DNA from: Chlorokybus atmophyticus | Lineage: Eukaryota; Streptophyta; Chlorokybophyceae; Chlorokybales; Chlorokybaceae | Assembly (NCBI GenBank): GCA_009103225.1 | Contig: RHPI01002090.1 | Span: 188,214-252,213 of the forward strand | Reading direction: 5' to 3' | DNA: 64,000 nucleotides | Part shown: piece after piece, positions 34,929 through 46,463 of the stretch | Numbering within the stretch: the first letter of the stretch is position 1 | How the letters are laid out: each line of letters begins with the position of its first letter | Translations under genes and position numbers: made by a program | The notes under the pieces: model-generated | Databases searched by the model: none | What the model was told of the DNA's origin: nothing | What the model saw: the letters and a program-made list of their open reading frames with translations, nothing else

Positions 34929-36341
34929 TCAGATCACATGTGCTTCGTTCCTCAGCTTATCTATCAAGTCGTCCACATCTTTCACCAAGCCGCCACCTTT
35001 GCGCACTGGCGGCTCCGCAACATTCACAACCTGCATATATTGCATAGAAGGGCTCAGCAAACAGGCGCTGAAAACCGCAGACCCATGAACTCAAGGAGCG
35101 CTGTTCGTACTTGTAGCTGTGGTGTAACATCAACGCCGAGGTCTTGCGGTGTAATCTTCTCGATGGGCTTCTTCTTGGCCTTCATGATGTTTGGCAGTGT
35201 AGCATAACGCGGCTCATTGAGGCGCAAGTCAGCCCTATTATTGAACCATCAGTCTCATAACCTCAAGCCTTTGCTGCGCAGAACCTATTACGCTTAGTAG
35301 CTGACACGTACGTGATGACAGCTGGCAGCTTCACGCTGACCGTCTCCAGGCCACCGTCAACCTCGCGCGTAACCATTGCTTTTGTCTTGGCGTCATCAAT
35401 CACAACCTGGCGTCAACCATAAGGAATCTGTCTATTGAAGGCAATGCTGGCTGTAGTATCAGTGCAGGCCCCAACAGCCCACCTTGGATGCAAAGGTGGC
35501 TTGCGGCCATTTGAGCAGTGCGGCAAGCATCTGCCCCGTTTGGTTGCAGTCGTCGTCAATGGCCTGCGCAGAGTGTGAGGATGTTGAATGCGTCAATGCT
35601 GTGTCATCTGACATGCACATACTTGCAGCAAGGGACACATTATAAAGTTGTAAATCATCGACAGTGCTCTTACTCACTCACTTGCTTGCCCAACAGCACT
35701 AAGCCAGCCTTCTCCTTCTCAACCAACGCTCTGAGCAGTGAACAAGCCGATCCAGTCCAGGTCAAGGGCGACACATATGCACATACACCCACAAGCACTA
35801 GGAGCCAATGCCTGCGTGCAACAGAGACAAAGACATAAGCAGCATAGACGCGTGTGGGCGGATATGTTTTGAGACGGCCAGCGGTTGAAGCTCGCCCTCA
35901 TGCGTGACATGCACAGCGCGGTCTGCACCCATCGCAAGCGCGCTCCGCAACGTGTCCTGCAGGTGAGGGCGGCACTTAGCGACATTGCGCACAGCACGCA
36001 TTCATGTAAAAAAATGCAAGTATGGCAGCATGTCCCTCACACCTGTGCGAAGGCGGGTCCGGCAGAGACAGCAACGACCTCGGTCGCAACGCTCTTCGCC
36101 TTCAGCCTCAGCGCCTCCTCAAGCGCAATCTCGCAAAAGGGGTTCGTCGACATCTTCACATTGGACATGTCTACACCGCTCTGAGCAAGGAACCAACTTC
36201 AGCATAAACACACTTGAACATGTCTGTTCTTGACAAGGTATTGAAACCCAATGAAAGCCATCCAACACGTGCCTTGTCTGCTTTGACTCTGATCTTTGTG
36301 GCATAATCGATCACGCGTTTGACCCCAACCAGGATCTTCAT
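34929..36341 (-). CDS. ETFB: Electron transfer flavoprotein beta subunit
   Basis: Mitochondrial matrix subunit that, with ETF alpha, passes electrons from acyl-CoA and branched-chain dehydrogenases to ETF:ubiquinone oxidoreductase; the beta subunit binds AMP. About 255 aa in eight exons. Recognisable blocks in order: [20 protein letters not shown] (start 36341), [17 protein letters not shown] (36180-36043), [82 protein letters not shown], and a last exon ending EAHVI. Signature residues of the adenine-nucleotide site (DDDCNQTGQ) are intact. There is no obvious N-terminal transit peptide, and ETFB is known to enter mitochondria without a cleaved one. The donor after exon 3 (GTCTAT) is unusual, and its placement is by phase. 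Confidence 0.94.
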
Positions 36342-37132
36342 GGTATAGGAGTGAACAAGAGCTCGTGCAGCAGCAGCAAAAGGATCAGCTGCTTTGAAGC
36401 TCAGCTGGCACAAAACATGCTACTTCACAAGTCTTTGCGCTCGGGCCTCTTTTGCGACGAGTGACAACTGCAGAAGCTAGCTACAGGTGTTATCTCTGCG
36501 TAGCAACGTGCAAGTGTACCTTGACACGCGTTGACCTTGAGCTTCAACACATGTTGGGAGCAAGACTTGGCCTCTCAAACGACCAGCAGCAAACAGTTGT
36601 AAGTGGAAGCTTAAAATGGCTCACACAAGCTGCAGAACTCATCAACATAAGATTACATGGACCAAAATGATGCTTAGACATCAGCAATGATACATCAACA
36701 ATTGACATTCCAGTGATGGTGCTTGCATTACCACTCACCACGCACGGCGGCAGCCAATTCGCCCAACAGACTGCGGTAAAAATGAAACCTCAGGCATGCG
36801 GCTTCTTCCTGTTATCGCTAACGCTCGCTTGCGACATTCACCATCTAAGCGAGAACACGCACGAGCTGCTCCTAAGCACCGCCGCTATATGCTCAGCAAC
36901 AGCATGGCCAATGCGAACAGCGCCACGTGGATGCTAACGTGGCAGTTCGTCACTTCGTTACTGCGTTACGCTGAAAGCCGTATTCTAGGCAACGAGTTGC
37001 TTGATCTCAACCGTCCGATCGGATCTGCTAGCACCACACTACTCAAACCGTCCGATTGGAGCCCCAGTGGTTGGGGCCTTAGGTCTGCAGGTTCTCTAAG
37101 CATCATATGGCGTTTTTCAACAAGGTGTAGGC
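36342..37132. other. Intergenic between ETFB and U2 snRNA
   Basis: No supported gene. The last ~60 bp should hold the snRNA promoter. I see no clear TATA box or plant upstream sequence element there. Confidence 0.4.
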
Positions 37133-37285
37133 ATACCTTTCTCGGCCTTTTGGCTAAGATCAAGTGTAGTATCTGTTCTTATCAGCTTAATATCTGATAC
37201 GTGGCCCATCGGGTCACAATGATATTAAACTAATTTGTTTGGGTGGGGGTCTCGTATGGGTGGGCTTGCTCACCCGAGGCTCCCG
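37133..37285 (+). ncRNA. U2: U2 spliceosomal snRNA
   Basis: The RNA that pairs with the intron branch point. The 5' end reads ATACCTTTCTCGGCC, the plant form, then TTTTGGCTAAGATCAAG. The branch-site recognition element GTAGTA is at 37166-37171. The conserved TATCAGCTTAATATCTGAT region follows. Stem-loop IIb is GTGGCCC-ATC-GGGTCAC, plant-like in position and loop. An Sm-like AATTTGTTT lies near 37232. The 3' stem-loops include GGGTGGG-CTTG-CTCACCC. The 3' end is set by the last stem and is approximate. A run of 148-bp tandem repeats starts directly after the gene. Confidence 0.95.
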
Positions 37286-37286
37286 G

Positions 37287-37582
37287 CGTCGCCTCAGCAT
37301 TGCACTGCAGCAGAGGAGGGCGCAGCCCACCCCTTCCAAGGGGACCACCACTACCACAAAACCCACACTTTGCCACAAGTTTCCCCAACTCACCCTGCCA
37401 ACTCCCGCTCATGCCACCATCACACCAACTCCCGCGTCGCCTCAGCATTGCACTGCAGCAAAGGAGGGCGCAGCCCACCCCTTCCAAGGGGACCACCACT
37501 ACCACAAAACCCACACTTTGCCACAAGTTTCCCCAACTCACCCTGCCAACTCCCGCTCATGCCACCATCACACCAACTCCCG
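37287..37582. repeat. Two 148-bp direct repeats downstream of U2
   Basis: Unit 1 starts at 37291 with GCCTCAGCATTGCACTGCAG and unit 2 at 37439 with the same bases; they appear almost identical, with an A/G difference (CAGAGG versus CAAAGG). A third single unit starts the distant copy at 43498. The function is unknown. Its place right behind the U2 3' end suggests an unequal-crossover array. Confidence 0.9.
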
Positions 37583-38288
37583 TCGAACCGCCTTGACCCA
37601 GCACTCTAGTCAGCATTCTTGTCCAATCTGACGTTGCCAACTTGTGATTGTTACGTAAACCCTCAGTTGCATGCCTTACGAAGTTGGTAGTACCATTGGG
37701 CAGCACACACAGTATCAACCACTTTGTTCCACTTTGATGTCATAAACATGGTTGTCAATGTCAATGATTCTCTATCAACACTACTGTATGCACAGTAAGC
37801 AAAGCAAAGTACACAGTGATGCACAGAATAGCGTAGGCAGCAAAAGCAATAGCAATAGTCGCGACAACAAAACGAGCAGGATGCAATCGGCTGGCCTGGG
37901 CCCCTATACATTGTAACCGCAACAACCCATAGACAAGCAAACATGCGAGGGCAAGTAGGGGAGCAGGCAAGTAGGAGGCAGCAGGCACGACCAGCAACCA
38001 CTCCAGCGCGCATGCTGAAATGTGTAAGCCGCGCCACGTTAGCAACTGCCAAGTGCGGGGAATGCAACCTGTGGCGGCTCCCATTCCTGGTCCGGAATAG
38101 CCTGCACTGGAGTCACAGACTCACGTTACAAGGCACAACCTCTTGCACTTGTTCTGCATGAGCTCCTCACAAGCGACTAAAGCCGATTACATAATGATCA
38201 ACATATTTAGTTGCAGGTCATTATAATACAATTTAATCAAGTACCCAACCCCACCACCCAACCCCACCACCGGCACCTAACTGCCAGC
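37456..38288. repeat. 833-bp long direct repeat, copy 1
   Basis: Looks identical or nearly so, apart from an A/G difference near the left edge, to 43498-44330 (constant offset 6042). It contains part of the 148-bp repeat, unique sequence, and an AACCCCACCACCC run at the right end. Confidence 0.9.
37761..38084 (-). CDS. Possible small membrane protein (107 aa), copy 1
   Basis: An open frame with two strongly hydrophobic segments (WLLVVPAASYLPAPLLALAC; FVVATIAIAFAAYAILCITV) and a short polar tail (VLIENH). It could be a terminal exon of a membrane protein rather than a whole gene. No family is recognised. An overlapping Cys-rich frame in the same strand is less protein-like. The same frame occurs in the second copy of the long repeat. 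Confidence 0.3.
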   Translation of the reverse strand: MGAATGCIPRTWQLLTWRGLHISACALEWLLVVPAASYLPAPLLALACLLVYGLLRLQCIGAQASRLHPARFVVATIAIAFAAYAILCITVYFALLTVHTVVLIENH

Positions 38289-39665
38289 ACCAGCGAACTG
38301 CCAATGACACCAATCTACCAGCAGATTAGCTCCCATCTGAACGGCCCTGCGCGTGCAGTGCTGACGTAGGCAGCACGTTGCGAAGGTTCGGGTAGAGTGG
38401 CAGCGGGCCGCGGCATGAGCGGCGAGATGCAGAGAGTGGCGGGGAAGAGGGAGAATGAAAGGGAGGAAGCCGTCGTTATTGTGATTGCCATGCTGCCTAT
38501 TGACACCAGCGATAAACAGCAGCCCGTGTGGGCAGGTGATAATGGAACATACATGCATGCATGCATGACCAAAGGGGTAGCTAAGTAATGGTAGTTGAGT
38601 GCGTTAGAAGTACCTAGCCTGGTGGTGAATTAGCACTGTGACTGCTTCTGACTGTTTGCTTGCGGCATGTGCATGACTGCATGCATGTCTCATGCTTATT
38701 ACCCCTTCATGCGGTCTTATCAGCACTCCATCTTTTGTACACATTCTATGTAGTACATGTATGCATGCTCCACACCACAGCACGTGACGGATGTCACAGC
38801 GTGATATGCAAAAAACCAATCAATAAACATACGTAGCCGTAACACTTATCATCGACCGCACGCGTCACGTGAGGATTTCGTGACGTGTAATTCACAAGAC
38901 GTTGGTTATAAATAACAGAACTGCATGAGATTTAATAAAATGAAACAATTTATACATATATATTTAAATATATATATATCAAGTTAAGAACATATAAACA
39001 CCTGTAATTTGTTATGTTGAATATGCTATTACTTTTGCCACATATATCGTTTATGGTCTGATGTTGTATAAAACGTTTTACAATGGATTGTGTAATTGGG
39101 CTTGCTTGCATTGATATGCTCAAGATGTGAGTCGTGTAAAATCATGCATAACCACTTAGCAAGTACAAAACAAGCGCCGTAAAGTGCGCAACAAGCACAC
39201 AACGGGCAGATACCAAGCAAAGCAACAGGCAGGCGGGAATGTTAATGAAAAGTTATAGCGGCATACAAAGCTAGTCAAGTGCTTTAAGTACATATGCTCT
39301 ATGTGCCCTAAGTGCAATAACGGCGATTGATTGATCAATGAATAACCAACATGAAGCATATAGACATGAAACTTATTATTACATACCGCATCATTTGGAT
39401 TGATGCACATCGGTCACAACATCAGGTATGACTCAAATATGGCAGCCCGCTCAGCCATATTTTAAACTTGACGAGCAAACTCTGCAACGTCAAGCAGCTG
39501 TTTGACGTTGCCACAGCCAGGCGACAGGGGCGGCGGCGGCGGCGGCGGCGGCAGCATTGTCGCCCTCGGCTTCGTGAGATTTAATCTTCACCACCATAGG
39601 AGTGTATAGACAGAGGCGGGCAGGCGGGCAAGATAAAACCCAAGAACTACCACCACCACTAAGCC
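38289..39665. other. Intergenic, AT-rich in the middle
   Basis: 38820-39480 is clearly AT-richer than the rest of the window, with a TATATATTTAAATATATATA-like run near 38960. No gene is supported. A GGC triplet run at 39530-39552 precedes the F-box-like pseudogene. Confidence 0.5.
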
Positions 39666-41242
39666 ATGGCTAAGGACGCCCCAAGCGCCCGCTGCTGCCA
39701 GCGTCCGCTGATGGACTTCACCAACAAGCCGCTTTACCAGGTCGGTGAGAGCTCTCAACCTGCTGACGGAAACAAGAAGGCCAGGAGCGGCCTGAGGGTG
39801 GCCAGCAGCATGCAGGAGGCAGCTGCTTACAACCGAAAAGCAGGCCTGAAGAGGTCTGGCTGCACATCATGGCTGGCGTTGGGCATCAAGAACAACGGCC
39901 GGGACACTGACGCACTGTACCGCCTGGACCCCGACGAGGACGAGCATACGCCAAAGTATGACCCCAACGCACTCAAATAGCTCTGCCAGCTGCTCTCCAT
40001 CAACCGCAGGGTACTGAGCGTTGCTAATGCTGTCACTGTTGCTGATGTTACCAACGCTAACGCTAATGCTATTGCTGCAGCTGATGATGATGACGATGAT
40101 GATGATGATTATGTTGTTGTGGTGGTCGTTGTTGTCGTTGTCGTCGTCATTGTTTTTAATGCTGCTGATTTGTATGCTGCTGCTATTTTTGTGCTGATGC
40201 TGATGCTGTTGTTGTTGTTATAATTATTGTTGATATCGTTGTGGTTGTCTTGTTTTTTATTCTTGTCATGCCAATGTTATTAACACTGCTGACTTGTATG
40301 ATGATGCTGTTGTCGTGCATGCACAGTCAATCATTAAGGCAACAATATCGTAAGCTCAATGGGTCAACTCTACTCTGATCTTGACTAACAGGTGGCGGAA
40401 GGTGGCAGCTGGCATAGCCAAAACAGAGCCCGTGCCTACGGATGCGTTGCAGCGCTGCCCGGCACTGCCATTATCGGTCCTCTGCCGTGGGCTGAAAACG
40501 CTGCTCGTGTTATTTTTATTTAACCCGCAAGCGTGCAACACGTATGTTACGACGGTCGAGGGCATGCTCAAGGCTGTCGGGAAAGACTTGAGGGACATTG
40601 CCATTGAGGACAACAGCTTGCATCTAACGAAGAAGCCCACGCACGGGCCCCGCTACGCACAGCTTCTTCATGTAGTGGGCAGCCAACTGCCCAAAACTCA
40701 CGGTTCTCAGCAATGGTGGGGTTGCCAAGATTGCCAACGATGCCGTCCTCGCCGTGGCCGAGACTTGCCTTATCATGGAGGACTTTGCGTGCAGCGCACC
40801 TCTCACCAACCCGATCTTCATCCAAGCAATCAGTTATTGGAGAAGTCTGGTTGGCGTGGAGGTGACGGGCAAATTTTCGGCATCAAGTCTTCAACGGCTT
40901 TCTGCGTGCACTCAGCTGAGAGAGCTCACTCTCCACACCAACGGCACGCCCGAGGCCTTCACGAGGCACATAAACGGGGGCAACTTTCCAATGACCTTAC
41001 ACCCCACCCTAAAGCACCTCAGTCTGAGCCGGAACACGAACCGGAAGGCCGGCATGATCCTGTTGTACAGGTTCCCCGAGCTCGAGCACATTGAGGTCCA
41101 CATCCCCAACCTTAGTGGGCAACAAGAGCTGGCATTCAAGTGGAGGTTGGGCGGCCTGAAGTATCTTTGTGCACAGAGAGGTGTGGCAGTGCACAAACCC
41201 GCCTGTTCAGCTGCTTTGTTTGCAGAGGTAATTGCACTGTGA
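39666..41242 (+). pseudogene. F-box/LRR-like protein, copy 1, broken
   Basis: Starts with ATG at 39666 (MDFTNKPLYQVGESSQPA). The F-box-like stretch (PEEVWLHIMAG) is out of the starting frame, and a TAG at 39978-39980 follows DPNALK. A second exon from 40391 resumes with WRKVAAGIAKTEPV, then shifts frame near 40690 to VAKIANDAVLAVAETC and LRELTLHTNGTPEAFTRH, ending at 41242. The distal part resembles AMN1/F-box LRR repeats (ANDAVLAVAETC). Comparison with the copy at 46464-47933 shows the damage is independent in each. The intron is a GTT/GCT/GAT-rich simple-sequence tract (40080-40300). Confidence 0.7.
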
Positions 41243-43497
41243 CGGTGCGTTAGCTTGCAATCCAATTAAGCCAGTGGCAAAGGTGTCCTCCATGTCCGTC
41301 AATGCAATGTGCATACGAGATGTGTGATGGGGTGCAAAGTTACACGTGCCAATGTGTACATGAGTGTACATGAGTGCACTATTGGATTACATTACATGGA
41401 CATGTACATTTGTGCAATTCGCAGCATCTGACATCAGCTCAAACTGCTTAATAACTTCAGTAGCTGCACGACACTCGATGGCAGCAAGACCCAATTGTTC
41501 ACGATAAGCGCATGCCCTTGCAGCTCATCACTGTCCTTGCACACCAACTACAACGAGAATGCACAGCATGCATGCTTTGTAACAGACCATGATGTAAACA
41601 CAATCAATGTATTGGCGAACTTGCCAATAGACTATAGCAGCTATTGCTATTAGAAGCGCATGTGCAGCCACCCAATGTATTCAAAACCAATGTACATGCA
41701 ATCACATGTCAACTTTAACAAGGTTCAATTAAGCATTAATGAGAGGGGGGTAAAATACCACAACGAGCTGGAACATAAGGTTGAGGTGTTGGGATGTGAA
41801 CAATTGCATTTGCAATATTGTACATAGTATTGTACTGTGTAAAGTGTGATGATGTTTGTGTGAAAGTTTGTGAATCTGTCAATCATTCAACCATGCCAGA
41901 CATTAGCTGAATTCAATGCTTGTCAGTGGCCATCAACCACTGTCCGCTAGTAAACGTTCGCTTATATAATGCACAACCTTGTTTTGAAATGTGCAGCAGA
42001 CCCTTTGCCGTAATTGTAAATCTTTAAATTGACGGATTGTATTATCTGAAGCCTATGCCTTCCGAAGAAGCAGCAATGCTCATTAGCATCTACTTGAAAC
42101 ATCATCATAAGAATACAAGTGGCAATGCTTTTTGTATTGCTGGCCAAGCTGGCCAAGCTGGCCAAAAAGCTTTTTGACTTGGGACTTCAAGATTCTCATG
42201 CTATTCATAGCATATGTGCATTTGTTGGGGATCAGCTGCTCACTCGCGTTGGCCGTTGTAGTGTCTGGGTTTTGGACTTGCAGAAACAATCACAAGGATT
42301 GCAGAGTGAGGTAAAAAGCCTCTTGAACCGAATTCAATGTTTGTCACCGGTCACAAGAGCCCCGAGTTCAAGCCAGAGCTGGTGCATTGGCGTCCACCAT
42401 TATTGAAAGTGCTGTTCTTAGCGAGATGATGCAGCGATTGCGGGAATGCGGAACTGAGCTTTGATGTTGCAGTGGGCGTTTATGCAAACCCCAGGTATAT
42501 ATGCCCACATGTCTTCCGCATCCAAGTTACCAACAAGTATGTACTCGCATCGTCTAGATTGTACTGAGACGACATCATAGTAAACACGGCCGTCGTCAAC
42601 CACAAAACCGCATGATATTTGTGGCATATTTGGATTATAAACAATATGTGTCAACATTTAAGATATGGTAGACAAATGTCTCACGTTATCAAAGAGATAT
42701 AAAGTTCTTTTACGGCTAGTTTCATATTCAACACGCACACATATCAATAAGCCATGTAGCCCACTGCAGTTACATCATGTAAACACTCGCGGAATCGTTT
42801 TTGTACAGTGTACATTAACATTATGCATGATAGCAATATGCGTTAGTATGTAACGATGACGCTGCAAGTGTTTTATGCACATAACGTTGTAACCTTGATA
42901 CTATTATTATTGCACGATAAAAAAACCTTCAAAAGTTACTATTGAAGGTTTGTATATTGGATAAAAGCAAAGTAATATGATGAATGTAAATGTAATGAAC
43001 ATGCACATGCGCATTACACATGATGCAAGTATCCGCTTTGAGCAGCCTATTAATGTACAAGAAAAAGCTACTCACCGATGGCATGCAAAAAATGGGAGCG
43101 CACCTTCAGAAACTTACCCAACTTCCTCCTTTTACAGTCTCTGTAATGTAACATGCACATACACATGCACGGGCATGTGCATGTTACGCTTGGATGATGA
43201 CGGAGCAAGACATGAAAGGATTAAAAGCAAAAGACTATACAAAGCACGATCAAACACATATGCACAGTCATTAGTAAAAAAAGTTCTTTATAGAACGAAG
43301 TACACATACCGGGTAAAATTCATACGATACGTTTGTACGGTATTTACGTTTACTCGAACTTCAAGTAAACGTAACATAGTATAATATGATCGTACGCTAT
43401 TTGCGTTTACTCAAACTTCGAGTGAACGTTAATACCGATCGATCGTGTTGTCATTGTAAATAGGAGATGATATTTGAATTGAATGAAAGCCCCCCCC
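41243..43497. other. AT-rich intergenic region with short inverted repeats
   Basis: 41243-41560 aligns by eye with 47940-48350 (flank of the F-box duplication). 42140-42170 has three GCTGGCCAA units. A minus-strand frame at 42418-42657 (79 aa, from MLTHIVYNPNMPQ) has protein-like composition but no recognised family. Near 43345-43433 two imperfect palindromes of CGTTTACTCGAACTTC type occur. The region ends at nine C bases. Confidence 0.4.
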
Positions 43498-44330
43498 CAG
43501 CAGAGGAGGGCGCAGCCCACCCCTTCCAAGGGGACCACCACTACCACAAAACCCACACTTTGCCACAAGTTTCCCCAACTCACCCTGCCAACTCCCGCTC
43601 ATGCCACCATCACACCAACTCCCGTCGAACCGCCTTGACCCAGCACTCTAGTCAGCATTCTTGTCCAATCTGACGTTGCCAACTTGTGATTGTTACGTAA
43701 ACCCTCAGTTGCATGCCTTACGAAGTTGGTAGTACCATTGGGCAGCACACACAGTATCAACCACTTTGTTCCACTTTGATGTCATAAACATGGTTGTCAA
43801 TGTCAATGATTCTCTATCAACACTACTGTATGCACAGTAAGCAAAGCAAAGTACACAGTGATGCACAGAATAGCGTAGGCAGCAAAAGCAATAGCAATAG
43901 TCGCGACAACAAAACGAGCAGGATGCAATCGGCTGGCCTGGGCCCCTATACATTGTAACCGCAACAACCCATAGACAAGCAAACATGCGAGGGCAAGTAG
44001 GGGAGCAGGCAAGTAGGAGGCAGCAGGCACGACCAGCAACCACTCCAGCGCGCATGCTGAAATGTGTAAGCCGCGCCACGTTAGCAACTGCCAAGTGCGG
44101 GGAATGCAACCTGTGGCGGCTCCCATTCCTGGTCCGGAATAGCCTGCACTGGAGTCACAGACTCACGTTACAAGGCACAACCTCTTGCACTTGTTCTGCA
44201 TGAGCTCCTCACAAGCGACTAAAGCCGATTACATAATGATCAACATATTTAGTTGCAGGTCATTATAATACAATTTAATCAAGTACCCAACCCCACCACC
44301 CAACCCCACCACCGGCACCTAACTGCCAGC
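43498..44330. repeat. 833-bp long direct repeat, copy 2, bounded by C9 and an N
   Basis: Second copy of 37456-38288. The left edge abuts nine C bases and the right edge abuts the single N at 44331. It carries one 148-bp unit and the same hydrophobic frame. The near-perfect identity and the N boundary suggest either a very recent duplication or an assembly join. Confidence 0.9.
43803..44126 (-). CDS. Possible small membrane protein (107 aa), copy 2
   Basis: The same frame as at 37761-38084, in the repeated copy. If the repeat is an assembly artefact, this is not a separate locus. Confidence 0.2.
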   Translation of the reverse strand: MGAATGCIPRTWQLLTWRGLHISACALEWLLVVPAASYLPAPLLALACLLVYGLLRLQCIGAQASRLHPARFVVATIAIAFAAYAILCITVYFALLTVHTVVLIENH

Positions 44331-46463
44331 NGTGGCATTTGATAACATTCAGATGTCTTTGTCCGTTGCACCCATTACACTTTAAAGTTAACAATTACAG
44401 CTTCATAACACACGAGTTAAAACGCCCATGTAGTAACCTATGGTTGAACACAAGCCTACTACCATACCGTGTGTGCGTGCGTGCGGTTTCGTTGGCATGC
44501 AGAAACAGGTTGGAGTGCATTGGGCCATACCACTGTTGCCGCGCGATGCATTTATGGCACGCGCGTAGTCATTGTGCGTTTGACTGTGAATGTGCGTGTC
44601 GTCAGTCAGTCACCAACAGCACGTAGGTCACTGTGTGTGTTCAGCCACTCGGTGCGTAAGAATCTATGCATTGGTATGTGCAAATGCAGTCAGTCAATGC
44701 GCGCGCGCGTGCGTGCGTTGTTGTGTGTGCAGTCAGTCAGTGCAAGTGCATGTGCATAAATGTTGATGTGTTGTTGTGTGGATGTGTGTGTTGGCTGCTA
44801 CTGCTCTCAAACGCTGATAGTTGATGTGTGCTGGCTGCCGCTGCCCCTCACCCTCTTGCCCGGTCAGGTGCAGACCAATCAGGCCACCAGGGATGCCATG
44901 CGACCGTCCTGCTGCAATCACGGTGATTACGCCACAGCAGGCGGCGTCAGGCAGGCCAGATGATTGGGACAATGCTTTGAGTACATCTTTCTTGCCCTCC
45001 ATCACTTCCCTGCTGCAGTCCGGCGCAGCCAGGCCATGTCAATTCGAAGGCAGTGGCGTCAATCAGGCCGGGTCCGTGTGTTCAGTGTTGACACGCGCAC
45101 GCGTGCAGAACCACGCGCGGGCGCGCACACACGCATACGCGCATGCGCACGCGCACGCGCACACGCACGCGCACATATTCTGCTTACATGCATGGGCGTG
45201 CGCGCGCATGCATGTAGGCAGCTAAGTTGTGTGCACGCGCGCACACACGCGCACACGCAATGACTGGCTGACTCACTGAACACAACGCATGCACACGCAC
45301 TCACGCAGGCATGTAGGTGTGCTTACATTCGTGTACGCAGGAGTGTTGGCGCTGACCTATTGTCTAGGAGGAGGTGGGTGTAGTAATAGTGGATGTGCAG
45401 GTCGTAAGTAGATTCTGTTTTGCAGGTGTAGGTAGGATAAGGCACTGTGAGTAGGCAGTTCTGTAGGTGTGCATAAGTGTAGGTAGAGTAAGCGGTAGTG
45501 ACAACTCTACTGCTCAAACACATTGATGAGCTTGCGTTTGTGACCTCTCATGCTCCTGTGTGGTGCATGCTGGAAAAAGGATTGTCATGATTGGGTTGTG
45601 CGCGTGCGTTCATATGCACGCGCAAATGCTGATGCACAGATCAGCAAACATCTTGACACATCACTTACAGCCTGTAAGTAGTCTGAGATGTATGGATTGA
45701 CATAAGCCCACTGATGCATATACGCATGCACACATACTTGCACATGCGCATGCTCACAGAGTTACCATTTGTATGAGCACACACATGCGTCATGCATGTC
45801 TGTGACAACAGCCTATATACGTATGTACTTGCAGTGTGTGTGTGCAGAGCACTTTGCTACACTATCTGTGTGACAGACATGCATTGCTTATTACATGAAT
45901 GCACATAGTTGCACGTGTGCATGCACGCATCGCATGCATAAAGGTTAGCGTGCACGTTATCAATAACGGGTTGGCATTGTACAAACATACGCACAACATA
46001 TATGACATCTTAGCAATTGGCAAATGCTGTAGGCAAGGCGCCAACCTGATGTAGGTAGGAATGACGGCGCATTAAGACTTGTGTTGTGCACGGGTTGCCA
46101 CACACTGGTTTGTCACAAGGGAGACTATGCACCTCTCCTATTACCTGTAAAGAGTACAACCTAGCGGTATGTAGTTTACGAGTTGTGAACCACAACTTCC
46201 ATTTATGTGACAAATTGTCATTGAATGCAAAGCCGAGAGAACAACTGAACCGAACGCGCGCGCGCCCTTTTTTCGCCATGTTCAAAAGTTTGAACAAAAG
46301 CTTGACGCTCAACGCTCTCAAACGCTCTGCTCGACATTGAAACAGCCAGGCGGCGGCGGCGGCATTACCGCCCTCGTCGGCGGCGGCGTAAGCCTTACTC
46401 CCACGGTCGCAGGGGATGAGGAGTAGAGGCAAGGAGAACCAAGCGCGATACCACCACCAAGCC
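44331..46463. other. TG/CG-repeat-rich intergenic region
   Basis: Starts with the ambiguous base at 44331. 44640-45310 is dense in alternating GTGTGC/CGCGCG/CACACG. A minus-strand stretch at 44820-45005 (ACCGVITVIAAGRSHGIPGG) reads protein-like but has no family I recognise. GCG runs at 46345-46390 precede the second F-box-like copy. No gene is supported. Confidence 0.45.

Noticed and set aside
37235-37631. Pro/Thr/His-rich frames over the 148-bp repeats
   Set aside because: The frames are produced by the tandem repeat and U2 3' end, with all three frames open.
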